The notes under the pieces were generated by a model, which saw only the letters and a program-made list of their open reading frames with translations, did not search any database and was not told where the DNA came from. Positions 33,845 to 49,400 of a DNA stretch of 64,000 nucleotides are shown here, piece after piece. Both the position numbers and the translations under genes were made by a program. Location of the stretch: contig NC_092092.1 in NCBI RefSeq assembly GCF_045679555.1, forward strand, positions 22,434,969-22,498,968, written 5' to 3'. Positions within the stretch are counted from its first letter, which is position 1, and the number at the start of each line of letters is the position of its first letter. The DNA comes from Salvelinus alpinus. Taxonomy: Eukaryota > Chordata > Actinopteri > Salmoniformes > Salmonidae.

Positions 33845-34030
33845 CTGTGCAATATGTCGGTACTAAGACTACCAACAAAGCCTAAGGATGCTCCGGGTAG
33901 TCCTCTGCCACTTCAATCAGGTTAACCGCAGCAGTCCACACAACGCCATTCAGCCTTCTGCACAATCAATTCTATTTTGGTTGATTCACTGTATAGACCG
34001 TCAAAGCATAGATCACGTCCCCCAACTTAA
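33845..34030 (-). other. tnfaip3: Probable non-coding first exon of tnfaip3 (5' end inferred)
   Basis: A consensus-like donor CAG|GTAATA on the minus strand ends at 33845. Mammalian TNFAIP3 has an untranslated first exon at a similar place, and tandem kB sites lie just upstream at 34069-34095. The transcription start near 34000-34040 is inferred from those sites; no TATA box is clear. Only the donor is seen directly. Confidence 0.4.
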
Positions 34031-34068
34031 TTTAGTTAATGTAGACGGAGAAAAAAAAACTGACTAAA

Positions 34069-34095
34069 GGGGATTTCCAGTGTTAGGGACTTTCC
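34069..34095 (-). promoter_or_regulatory. tnfaip3: Two tandem consensus NF-kB sites, tnfaip3 promoter
   Basis: GGGGATTTCC (34069-34078) and GGGACTTTCC (34086-34095) both fit GGGRNWYYCC and are 7 bp apart. The human A20 promoter is known to be driven by two adjacent kB sites, so position and spacing fit the NF-kB to A20 feedback loop. Confidence 0.8.
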
Positions 34096-34446
34096 ACATA
34101 TCTCTGTCACAACCTTCAGACGTAGTTACATCTCACACACAATAGGTGGTGTCTGAGCGAAACGCCATTAGGCTACGTTCTCCTGGTCGTGTTGGTGACG
34201 AATAGCGTACTGAAATGCCTGGTCCCACCTACCGTGCACAGACGAGCGTTAGTGACCACAAAGAGGGAGCCTCATTTTCTGACCCTTGTGAGACAGACAG
34301 CCAGCCCTAGAACAAATAATTACATTGAAATGAGAGAAGTCCTGAATCTGACCTAAACACTGAATTAGATTCATGCATAAAATGTAGGCTTCGGCCTACA
34401 TACGCTATTCGTATTATGAGAGAAATGTATTTCCACAATCTATTTT

Positions 34447-34619
34447 ACTTTTAGTTAACTAGGCAAGTCACTTAAGAACAAATTCTTATTTTCAATGACG
34501 GCCTAGGAACAGTGGGTTAACTGCCTTGTTCAGGGACAGAAATACATGTTTTTACCTTCGATATTTCAACCTTTCGGTTACTAATGCAACGCTCTAACCA
34601 CTAGGCTACCTGCCGCCCC
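34447..34619 (-). mobile_element. Salmonid tRNA-derived SINE
   Basis: On the minus strand it starts GGGGCGGCAGGTAGCCTAGT GGTTAGAGCG and ends AATAAGAATTTGTTCTTAAG TGACTTGCCTAGTTAAC. It lies about 0.35 kb upstream of the tnfaip3 kB sites. Confidence 0.9.
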
Positions 34620-36660
34620 AAAATGCATTGCCATGAATAGAATAGAACGCAATATAATATAATTGATACTTCATTGTCCAATTGGTTAGAATGGCTGCTG
34701 GTCTGCCTCTCTATCCTCTCAACTGTGTAGGTAAACTACACATACTGTACTCAAGGATTTGCAAACACATTTACATGGAGATATCTGATTAATCTCAAAT
34801 AATTATTCTAGGGTGAGGGGTTTACACACAATTCATTTGAGTTTATGAACAAATGTAATGCATATAAAAGGATATGTGTAATTACACGTAACCTCATGTC
34901 TACTCTATATAGACAATTATTTGCACCAGCTTTCATAACCAACCCCCAGCTACACAGAGCATCATACTTTAACTGCATTGTAAATAAGAGTGTTTAAGTG
35001 CTCCCCCTCTGGTGTAATACAGTCTGATGAAGGTATTTTGCTGCAACTGTAGAGGAAGTCAGGAAAGAATTTACTTGGTCCTCTACCAGATAACAACTGT
35101 GCAGTGTAGAACAAAATCTATACGAATTGCAATGGCATTATTGCTAATGAAATCCATGGCCCAAAATCATGACAGACAGCTTGATCAATTAAACTGCAAC
35201 AATTTGATTTCATACGGTATACAGTACAATACTGAAGTTAAACTTGAGTCATTACTAGCGCTGTGTCACTATAGTCAAAGAGGAAGAGGCGAAGAGAGAG
35301 GTTTTACTCCGCCCAAAATCGTCTACGAAAATATGCCCACTAAGTGGGACATTTTTTGTGTGGTGTCTTATTTGGTCAACAAAAATATAATTGCTAATAT
35401 GCTACGTGAGGCTTATTTGATCGAATAGACGTTTCGTAATGGTTCGGTTGTTACAAATGCACTGATATAAGTGGGGAAAAAACGTCTTTATATGGGAGTT
35501 GTGCCTGTTGTCATAGAGATAGATAGAGGACTCATCGTGAATATAACCCGCTTTAGCATGGACATTGCTATTTAGGGCTTCCACCATTTTAAAGTAGTCA
35601 ACTGGGTGGAGATTCCTATGAGTTGGGCGCAATCAGCCAATAAAGAAGAAGAAAATGGACTACTTTAAAATTGAGATAGCCTAAATGGCGCTGCTCATGC
35701 TGTCACAGACGCTATAGTAGCACAGATACAAAGAGGAGTCTTCTATCTCTATGGCCTGTTGTTCACACCCGTCTCTGCCCTCTCATTGGCTAGAATGGTC
35801 CCACCTGATCTTGCCTCCTCCCGCCTGCCTTCCATCTTTGAGGACATGTATTTCCATTGTTAGAGCGGTCACTTGACTATCTTTTCAATATAATAGACAA
35901 TCTTTGCTATTGTCTAGCTAGCCTAAAGCTAATGCTTGGTGATATCAATCCTAAGCAGCAGTGACATCTATTGGATAAAGTTGTAAAAAGTGATTTTTGG
36001 GAAATATGCAAAAAGTAACACAAGGGGGCAGACATGTTACATGGTGAGAATGTCACAGAATGAAAGGTGGCCTATCATCCAAATTGACATGCACAAAGCA
36101 GATGCTCCATATTCTGCAATGGTTTAAATACTCCATGAAAGTACAAAACACAGATGGTACCAAAATATCTTACTCAAAAACAGTTCTCAACAGCATGAAC
36201 TAGAATTGGGTGTATAGGCAGGTCTTGAATTTCAATATTGATTGGTTCCCTCACCATCAAGTGGTTGCATTCACTCCACATGTAGCTGTTTTTAATAACT
36301 ACAATCTTATTGTTAAGGTTGGTTACTGCAGTGTATTAATCCATGGCTTATTCATACCAAGACAAAGATGAGAGAATCTTGATTGATACATGGTATACAA
36401 TGAGGGTTTGGTCCATATAGAATAAGACTTCTAATTGTATGGTTTGGTCAATGGGCCTTCAATGTGGAGATAGGGTGCACACGAACAATATACAAGTTTG
36501 TTCTTGCTTAGTATTTTATATTTATTGAATTCAGTATTTAGCCAACCACAACATTTTATCTGCTGCCTTTCTAAAGGGAGGCTGGTGGTCAATGGACTTT
36601 ACCAATGAGAAATGTAACCACAGTCATACAGAGCAAATGCTTTACTGTATTCGATCACTG
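34620..36660. other. Intergenic, no gene seen
   Basis: No coding or RNA gene is recognised. A probable dispersed element lies at 35505-35760. Confidence 0.55.
35505..35760. repeat. Inverted-repeat element of unknown family
   Basis: CATAGAGATAGATAGAGGACTC (35514-35535) is roughly inverted at 35730-35752 (GAGTCTTCTATCTCTATGGC). Inside, TTTTAAAGTAGTCAACTGGG is partly inverted as GGACTACTTTAAAA. It looks like a short DNA element. Confidence 0.45.
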
Positions 36661-36665
36661 CCCTA

Positions 36666-37981
36666 CAGTGCCTTCAGAAAGTATTCTCACCCCTTGACTT
36701 TTTACACATTTTGTTGTGTTGCAGCCTGAATTTAAAATTGATTAAGTTTAGATTTTTTTGTCATTGGCCCTACACTGGCCCTACCCCATAATGTTAAAGT
36801 GGAATTATGATTTTTTTCGAAATTTTTACAAATTAATAAAAAATGACAAGCTGAAATGTCTTGAGTCTATAAGTATTCAACCCATTTGTTGTGGGAAGCC
36901 TAAATATGTGCTTAACAATTCACATAATATGTTGCATGGACTCACTGTGTGCAATAATAGTGTTTAACATGATTTTTTAATGACCACCTCTTTTCTGCAC
37001 CCCACACGGACAATTATCTGTGAGATTCCTCAGTCCAGCAGTGAATTTCAAATACAGATTCAACCACAAAGACCAGGAAGGTTTTCCAATGTCTCGCAAA
37101 GAAGTTCACCTATTGGTTAAAAAAAGCAGACATTGATTATCCCTTTGAGCATGGTGAAGTTATTAATTACACTTTGGATGGTGTATCAATACACCCAGTC
37201 ACTACAAAGATACAGGCATCCTTGCTAACTCAGTTGCCGGGAAAGGAAGGAAAATGCTCAGGGATTTCACAATGAGGCCAATTGTGACTAAAACAGTTAC
37301 AGAGTTTAATGGCTGTGGTAGGAGAAAAGGGTATGCTTGTAATCATTAAGGACTGAGGAGTTTTTCAGGATAAAAAATAAACAGAATGGAGCCACAGGCA
37401 AAATCCTAAAGGAAAACCTGGGTCCGTCTGCTTTCCACCAGACACTGGGAGAGGAATTCACCTTTCAGCAGGACAATAACCTAAAACAAAAGGCCAAATC
37501 TACAATGGAGTTGCTTACCAAGGATACAGTCAACGTTCCTGAGTGGCCAAGTTACAGTTTTGACATAAATCTGCTTGAAAATCTATGGCAAGACTTGAAA
37601 ATGGTTATCGAGCAATGATTAACAACCAATTTGACAGAGCTTAAAGAATTTTAAAAAGAATAATGGGCAAATGTTGTACAATCCAGGTGTGTAAAGGCCT
37701 TAGAGACTTACCCAGAAGGATGTACAGCTGTAATCGCTGCCAAAGGTGATTCTAACATGTATTGACTCAGGGGTGTGAATACTTATGTAAATGAGATATT
37801 TCTGTATTTCATTTTCAATAAATATGCAAACATTTCTAAAAACATGTTTTATTTTTGTCATTATGGGGTATTGTTTGTAGATGGGTGAGAAAACAATATA
37901 TTTAGTCAATTTTGAATTCAGGCTGTAACACAACAAAATGTGGAATAAGTCAAGGTGTATGAATACTTTCTAAAGACACTC
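36666..37981 (+). mobile_element. Tc1-like transposon with both ends
   Basis: It begins CAGTGCCTTCAGAAAGTATT after TA (36664-36665) and ends AATACTTTCTAAAGACACTC before TA (37982-37983). It is the same family as 5935-7365, here complete end to end at 1.3 kb. The transposase (plus strand) is badly decayed, with only short frames left, for example around GGAAAACCTGGGTCCGTCTG and the DDE-region remnant near 37460-37600. Confidence 0.85.
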
Positions 37982-38429
37982 TATAGTGAACAGGACCAAA
38001 GTGACACTCATGGAACTATATTATGGTATACATGGGTCCCAGTGTTTCAGAACTTCATGAAACAAATTGAAAGTACCTTTCATCTACTGTGAGCAATGGG
38101 AAGAAAAAAGTTTGTATCATAAACATAAACCGAATGGCTGGGTGTGCTGTTAAGATCACATAACTTGACATTTTGAGTTTTAAAGTGCAGTAAATGCATT
38201 TTGCACACACAAATAACATAATAATACAATTATATTTATGAACATTCTACAGCCTTTTGTATATTCTTGCCTGTCCTTTATCATGTGGTGTAGCACCTGC
38301 TAAACTGACAGTAGTATTTGCATGATAAAACATATACTGTAAGTTGTGTGATGTACTGATTGCCTGTTGAACCTGCACCTGAGGGGTTAGAACTAAACTG
38401 CCAAGCATGGGAAATTACAGGGCAAATCA

Positions 38430-38810
38430 CTGCCATACCATTGGCCCCAGTGCCATCTTGAGTCCAAAAGGAGGTGGGCAGATTGGTCCCTCACTTTTCA
38501 CAAAGACGCAAAGGCGTGCTCTTTATGAAAGCTGGGGAAGTCTATAAAAATCAGCCTCTGATCTCCTCACCGGCAGTTTACCACTAAAACATTTTTATAA
38601 TCAGCCTTTATTGTTCATTCCCTCCTTGTGGGAGATGCGCCCATGTTCATTTTTTAAAAGGGCAAATCAACCATAATTCAGTTTATAAACTGCTGCGGCG
38701 GGTGAGAATGCCTGGATGAATATTCATTAGCCTCCCTCAAGCTGCCACGCACTGTGATTCATTAGGCATATGTAAATATCACTCACTTTAATTGCCCCTA
38801 AACTGACTCA
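38430..38810. promoter_or_regulatory. Candidate conserved non-coding element
   Basis: Non-repetitive sequence of balanced composition, rich in words typical of developmental enhancers: ATATTCATTAG, CATATGTAAATATC, TTTATAATCAG, TTTAATTGCC. No open frame fits it. The call rests on texture only. Confidence 0.3.
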
Positions 38811-42340
<3,530 letters not shown>

Positions 42341-42359
42341 ACCACTAAATAGAGATGTA

Positions 42360-42880
42360 TGGGATGAACCCCCATCTTTCTCCTTCACATGAGCTGGCAA
42401 GCAGGAGAATATTAAAAGACACACATTTAGCCGTTTTCTTCAATGTCGTAAAGAGGCTGTTTACATGATTGTTTTAAAATCCATCTGCTTCTTTTGACAC
42501 GTCCAGATAATGTTTGGATTATGTTGATTTGAAGGAATTTGTGTACCATATGCTGCCAGGGCCAGGCACCTTCATTTAGGCGAGAGACACTGCTGCAGGT
42601 CTTAATGGCAACATCATTTTAGCTTGTTTATCTAATGCGACTGTTTCATGTAATTTATAGAGCTGTTGGCTGGGTTCATTCCACCACTGCATGCTAAGGA
42701 GACAGACATAAGATATGCTAATGCAAATGTTGGCTGAACTTTGCAGCAGTAAAACAAAGCATTTGCATTTGATATAGCACATAATAAACTGGTTATTAGC
42801 ATTTTAAATATGTCAAACAAACTTGAAAAATGTGGGGTGCGCTGTTGGCTTTTATAGCTCACAGCCACACACACCACAGC
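42360..42880. promoter_or_regulatory. Candidate conserved non-coding element
   Basis: About 0.5 kb of non-repetitive sequence with ATTTGCAT octamer-like words (GCATTTGCATTTGATA, GCTAATGCAAATGTTGG), TGTCGTAAAGAGG and several TAAT cores. It resembles vertebrate developmental enhancers; no alignment was possible. Confidence 0.35.
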
Positions 42881-43244
42881 CCCATATGAAAGTCTGTGAT
42901 TTAATGTTTTTGCACAATGTCACATAAAGATGCTTAACTCTGTTGACAGGCCTAAACTGTCAATTATTCAACACACAATTTGTAAAAAGGACAGGAACAA
43001 GTATATTACTTTAAGTAAGTCCCATTAAGATTCTGTTCAAATGTGCCTAACAGAATATGTTACAGTATCCAACTTTGAGAAAACTATTGATGGCCTTTGT
43101 CCTCTTGCTTAAGGAGTTGTAAACATCGCTTTAAGACTATTTGATTAAAGACATTAAGCTACATGATTGCTATGGCGCAAGACTATTCATCATCAGTTAA
43201 AGAGCACCTTTGTAATTCTACAGATTCAATACATCTGATACGGT

Positions 43245-43506
43245 ACAGATGTAGGATCTTAATTTGATCACCCTCTTGCAGGAGATGCAGGAAACGTCAA
43301 ACTTCTAGTGTATTTGAGGTTTAGAAAGGCTTCTGAAGTTTGTAATTTTCACTTTGAAATTTCAGACTTAATTTTCCTTTACAATTATTTTTATCAACCC
43401 CCACAAAAATGACCATTAATAATAATCCATATAATAATTCACATTTCCTGTTGCTGCAGGATTATTTCCCCGCTGAAGCAAACTGGCTCAAATTAAGATC
43501 CTACAC
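43245..43506 (+). repeat. Dispersed repeat, ends GTAGGATCTTAATTTGA
   Basis: Left end GATGTAGGATCTTAATTTGA and right end (CTCAAATTAAGATCCTACAC) are inverted repeats. The interior matches 1-189 in reverse orientation. Probable non-autonomous DNA transposon of about 260 bp. Confidence 0.75.
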
Positions 43507-43534
43507 CAGTACCTTGTGACTGACAGGAATAGAC

Positions 43535-43604
43535 AGACAGACTGACTGACTGACTGACTGACTGACTGACTGACTGACTGACTGACTGACTGACTGACTG
43601 AGTG
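43535..43604. repeat. (GACT)n microsatellite
   Basis: About 15 GACT units with short GACA and GAGT edges. Confidence 0.95.
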
Positions 43605-45820
43605 AGTGATGTATCCAAAGGGACTGGAGGACAATTATAAGAGTACAGATGGCCCTGTAAAAACACACATTCAAACTCAGCCCTTTTGTTTTTATGTGTT
43701 TTATTAGAGAAGCTGGTGTTGAATATATGTTTAGATTTACAATCTGATCAAACCAAAAACAAACATGACATATTTTGGGATCTTTTTGGTCTGTTTTTCA
43801 GGCTGTTGTCCATTTCTATTAGGAAGAAAAATATATGAAAATGGTTGATTCTATTATTCAGCTTTTGAGATTTGAGATTTCAATTGTACTTCTAGTAACT
43901 TAGATCAGTTTTAGGATCTCTGATAGTGTGTGTGTGTGTGTGTGTGCGTACATTTAACGCATGCGTACATGTATATATCTTTAGGAGTAAGCTGGTGAAT
44001 AGAACCCACATGATTCCCAGTCATCGGCAAGGCATTCTGTCCGTGCCACTCTCACCCCATTAGTATGGAAATGAGGCTGGTGTGACAGGTGGCCTCACAA
44101 CCAACACAATTAACTTTCTCCATTAGCTGATGTGCTGACAAAACAGAGCGGGGCCAGGAGGAGCACAAAAACATAGGCCCTAAGAGAGAGCCACAGACAG
44201 ACATGTCCCATACTCCCTTCCATTGCCTGGGCGGGCTAGAATGACTCTCATAATATCTCCAAATGATCCGTCTCTCACTGCTCCCCACCGTTACTGAAAG
44301 ATTTGCACCATTCATCCTTTTTTCTTCTAACCCGTATGTTCCATCATTTTGGAACACGGATAGCTTTCTCCAACAACTGCCGCTATGGTCTGTGTGACAC
44401 GTTGTCTCTCTTGCTTAGCCACCTCTCGCTCTACACCCTCCCCCCCACTCCACCCCTATGTGCGCACACGCATGCACACACACACATACACAATCCCTTT
44501 AAAGCTACTCTCAGAGGGATCATTTATATATGCAAATGATTTGTTTCTTTGAAAATTTCTCCTTACACAGAGAGGACGATTCTGCTTTGACAAGAAACGG
44601 CGACAAATGAGACTAATACCCCAAATTGCTGCATCTCCTATCACAGGCCTATTAGCTATTCATTTATGGGCGAAGATTCAAACAACCACAGCCATGAATG
44701 AATTGGTGTGGCTCAATTTGCTTTTGTCTTATTAATGTACAATTTTTATGTGGACCATCTGAAAAGGAATTTGGGTATCCAGAAGAATATTCAAACTCAT
44801 TACACTTGCCAAAAATGTCTCACTCCACGGCAGATGATTTGAAGAATGTACAGAGTGTACGGGTTCTATTGAAGCACTGAAATAGTTTGGAAATGATAAG
44901 GAACTACTGTACTAAAAAAAATGCAATTCCATGCAAATAAAATAAATAAAGTAATTATGTTGGAAATACACCACAGAACATTTGGGATAGTACAGCATTT
45001 ATTTCCAGATCTCCCACACAAGATAATTGCTTATTTTCTATAGATAAATAATATACTGTAAATAATATACTGATGTTACACTTTTTTCCAATCCAACTAC
45101 AACTTAGTGATTGGCAAGAGGAGTCCCTATGATTGGTCAAAAGCATATCAACTAGCTCTCAATGCTACAGTTATACAGGTGAGGCTGCGACTACCTCCTG
45201 TCTGCCTTGTGCATTAATTACCTCAACATTAGTTTAACCATGAAGTGAGCTGGAGGCCATACTGGTATCTGACGCAAAATAATGGCCCTTGACAAGTGAG
45301 TGCTAAGAAATAAAAAAATGTTTTTTAAAAAGTGAGTGCTAAGGAGCTATGTTGTCTCAGTGGGGGGTCTGGTCTAGGCTCCCAGGGGACCGCTACAGGG
45401 TGAACCGGGAGGTGAAGAGGAGAGAGTGAGAGGTGTGCTCTGTTTCATGTAAGGGTTCATTAGTTCTAATGACTACATGACGGCCAGCTTATAGTCATCA
45501 GGGTAGTGTGATTGACAGGCCGGAGGCAAGGCTCACATGTTCTTTTTAGACACATCCTATAACCTTCCCAACAGAATCTCTATGAGATTTTGGAGCAGCA
45601 GCCTGACTAGATGATACTTTCATACTATTCCTACTCTTTATACTATGACTAGAGGAAAACTTTCAGTCATTAATTTCTGGTACATTTGTTGTAACAGTTT
45701 TGAGACAAGTTTCCATGTACATGTATATACTGTACAGGGAGATTTGACTTAATTTGCTGTATTTACAGGAAGGCTGTGCGTTTATTTTCTTGTTCCTCTG
45801 CAGCCCTTTCTGTTGCTGCT
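43605..45820. other. Intergenic, no gene seen
   Basis: A short GT run lies at 43928. Nothing else is recognised. Confidence 0.5.
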
Positions 45821-46058
45821 GTTTGGTTGAGACATCCCCGCCTGCGACTCTTGTGTTTGGTTGAGACATCCCCGCCTGCGACTCTTGTGTTTGGTTGAGA
45901 CATCCCCGCCTGCGACTCTTGTGTTTGGTTGAGACATCCCCGCCTGCGACTCTTGTGTTTGGTTGAGACATCCCCGCCTGCGACTCTTGTGTTTGGTTGA
46001 GACATCCCCGCCTGCGACTCTTGTGTTTGGTTGAGACATCCCCGCCTGCGACTCTTGT
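45821..46058. repeat. Exact 7 x 34-bp tandem repeat
   Basis: Seven copies of a 34-bp unit (GTTTGGTTGAGACATCCCCG then CCTGCGACTCTTGT) follow without a single difference and end at GTTTGGGTGCG. Minus-strand open frames across it are a by-product: 34 is not a multiple of 3, so the same repeat reads in all three frames. Confidence 0.97.
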
Positions 46059-46059
46059 G

Positions 46060-49000
46060 TTTGGGTGCGATAAAAAGAAAGAAAGAGGGAACGCAGAAAA
46101 AAAGACAGGAGAGCGTAGAAGGAGAGGAACAGCCACCAACATTAAGAGTTTGTTCAGGAATGACCCCCAGGACTAACATCCAGCCTAGAGTAAAGAAAAA
46201 GACTGGGGGTGAGAGTTTGACAGGCTTTATATCGCTATAAAATCATGGCTGCTCATAAATGCACATTTTCAATCAGTTTCTTTGGAGAGTAAGGTGCTGC
46301 AAGTAAGCTCTTTGAGATGAGCAGGGTAGCTCGGTCATTTTGTTGTCACACAATCTTCATGGCCACAAACTACTTCCTCATTCTGTAAAAGAATGGTAAA
46401 TGTTTGCAAAAATCGTAACTGCTCTTAAAGTTTAGTTAACTTCCTCAGAGTGATCACAATGTACTCTCTACTTGATAACACTGGACTTTCCTATTTGGTC
46501 AAAGCTGAATTGTTACATTCTTTTGCAAAATCAAGAATGACAAAAAGCTATTCAAAATAGCTATGAACAGATGTAGAGTGAGTCCCCTCCCAGACTGTCT
46601 ACAAGGGGTGTGCTAGTGGCCTGGAGAGCGATGGTAATGGTGACTGGGAAGAAGAAGTTCCCTTCCAACTGGAAAGCACTACATACCATCCCTGATGGGG
46701 ATCTCTTAGCTGATAAAGACAATGTTTACCCAATGTGTTATTAGTAAACGATACTTCTCTGGGCTGTCTTGACCTATTGTGCCCTACGTGTTCTGTGGCT
46801 AAGCAGCAGTGTAGGCAGTTCGTGGTGTTTTTTAAGAAGCGTAATTTTGTAGGATTCTTTTTTGTTAAAATGATGTCATAAAGAGCACATGTTCAACTTA
46901 ATAAAAAATATGTTTTCCCAATTCAAGTGGTTAAATACAAATTTGACTATAATAAGTGCCTATTAAGTGCCAAATAAAGTAACAGGGTTGATGATTTCAT
47001 CTTAACAAAACCAACATTTGCACAACTATGGGACAAAACAGACAGGGTTGGCTTAGATTGTTGACAACATGTAAACTATATTTCGTCTCCAATGTTTATT
47101 GAAAACATAAATACATTTGCACAATGAGCACTTGTTGTCTCTCAAATACATTGTTACAGTTGTTGGATAGCTAGCTAGCGTATTTGAGCCATAGTAGCAT
47201 TGACATGAAATCAGTCTAAACACCTCAAAACAAGATATGGTATCAAGAACAAGATGACATTTGCTGAAACTAGTCAATTATGATTCCCCACATGGCAGTT
47301 TCTTGTCATTCCTTTCAATCCTTTATCCAGATTTTAGCAGATGCAGAGAAGCACATTTAGTTTGTTTAAAATACGACCCACCAGTCAGGAGGATACAGAC
47401 AGCTCAAGAGGTATGCTTAGATACGCAGAAAAATACTTGGTTTAAATGTAATCTGGCACTTTATGATAATATCATGATATTTGTGTATTAATTATGATAC
47501 CATGATACATGCCTGTATTGATGTGTGTTATGGTCCCACATAGTGTCATTTGGATGCAATATCCTAGGCATGTTAGTGCAATATATTGAGATATGTAATT
47601 TACAAGTCAGAATAACACCCTCATTAAAATGACAATTGAACAAGTAAAGAGGTATGCTTAGATAACCGCTGCAGAATAAAATACATATATATATATATTT
47701 TTTTACATATAATTAGACATAATGATTATGACTCTAAATTGCATTTAAAAAAACAGTTTCAGGTGTTTGAAAAATGCAAAATTCCAGAGGAGTGCGGTCT
47801 CTAAAATAATGGGTGCATAACGCCCTTGCGCAAAAGGCACTCTTTTCGTGGAACGACCCAGGCAATATATGATGGTAGTGCTTCAAGATACAAGGAGGAC
47901 TCTGGAGGACCTGATCATTTTATTGCTTATGATGGGCATTGATAAGGAACAAGCAGGGCCACCATGCTCTTCAGCAGTATGGGTGGGGAGGAGAACCCCT
48001 CCCTCTCCTCCATCTTTTACTGAAGACTGCAAGGTCATTTTGGTTCAAAATGCCTTTGGACAGGATCAAGGCTTTTTTTCAGCCTGTTTTTTGTCACAAA
48101 CACACACATCTGCATTTTCAACTCCTTACCTCCCACTTTGTCGATATGTGCGAATGTGTAATTAATGAAACAACCCCTCTCAGATTGGCTCAGACAATGG
48201 ACAGTGAGCTTTTCACCAGCCCCTGTTGGCTGCCAAAGCAAGGCCAGTCCCTATTCTCCTTACATGTAACCCCACTCTAGCACAATGCACCCCTCCTCTG
48301 TCCAGCTTATCTGCCAAGCTTACATATTAATCTGTTCTCTCCTACTCCCTTCTTGGGGAGCCCCCATGCAAACCTTCATTTTCTGGTCATGTGCACCCAT
48401 AGGAAGGGGGCGAACCAGACACAAAGTGACATAAAAAGCAGAATAGGGGCTGCCAGGCTGAAACTGAGCCTGAAAAGAGGCATGGGAGATGAACAATTGT
48501 CCCCAGTGAAAGGGACGGTTAAAAGAAGGCGCTGAGGGGCTGGTACAGCGATGGAGTCCAAGTCTCTAGTGAGCAAACTCTACCTACCAGACAGACAGAG
48601 CCATGCTAAAGCTAAACCAGGGCCTGTGGGCCATCTGGCTGCTTGAGAGAAGGCACAGAACCACACCCAGGCAGGCATACCAGCACTCAACCACTATAAG
48701 GGAGGTTTTGAGGGTGTTTGTTCCTCCTGACACGTCTGACCTCACCAGTAATGCCACTCTATCATCGTACAACTCCAAAATCAACAGGTCATTACTTACA
48801 TGTTTCAACATTAATTCCCATCCTATCAATGGATGGAAAAGATTGAGATGGGTGAGAACAGACTTGGACATACTGTAGGCTTCCTCTTGTAAAAAATAAT
48901 CTGCTACATGCATTTCCAAGATTCTTTTTCAAAGCTCAAAATGTAATCATGAAGACATGACTTACTTGAGAGTTTTCAAAGTGTTTTCAACTAGATCAAG

Positions 49001-49200
49001 TGCTTGCTTCAATATTTCAACGCCTTTAAAAAGTAACTGTGCTAATGGCCTGGGTAGGGAGTTTTGATTGAGTGAGTATTAAGTGAGTTACAGCTTTGTG
49101 AACTAAATACCCCTGAATGCCTCAAACAGCTTAAGAGAGTTTTGTTTCTGAACTTTTCAATTCAACAAAGAACATGAAAGAGCATATTTAGCACTGAAAT
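46060..49200. other. Intergenic, no gene seen
   Basis: No recognisable gene; an AT run lies near 47680. Confidence 0.5.
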
Positions 49201-49204
49201 GTAA

Positions 49205-49400
49205 ATGTTCTTGTTTTGCCTAATTAATGTAAATGTCTTCTCAGAACAAAACAACTCTCCAAATATTAATTAGAACCTAAATATTCATGGTGAAGCTCCT
49301 TGTGAGCCATTTAATTAGGGAGCTTTTATTGTTTGATCGTAATGTTAATTAGATATTTCTAATTTGAAGATTTGTTTACTTGTCATATAACAGAATACAG
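49205..49400. promoter_or_regulatory. Candidate conserved non-coding element with homeobox motifs
   Basis: Dense TAAT cores: CTAATTAATGTAAATG, ATATTAATTAGAACC, CATTTAATTAGGGAG, GTTAATTAGATATTTC, with TATTCATGG between. Such clustering in unique sequence near a neural bHLH gene suggests an enhancer, but composition alone could produce some of it. Confidence 0.4.

Noticed and set aside
34980-35430. 133-codon plus-strand frame as a possible gene
   Set aside because: No family features and no upstream promoter or splice signals that stand out.
45663-46179. Long minus-strand frames with repeating NTRVAGGDVSTKHKSRRRG peptide
   Set aside because: The 34-bp exact tandem repeat lacks stops in all three frames, so the open frames are automatic.
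47848-48280. Overlapping 105- and 113-codon plus-strand frames
   Set aside because: No recognisable domain or splice context, and no homology I can name; length is within chance for the base composition.
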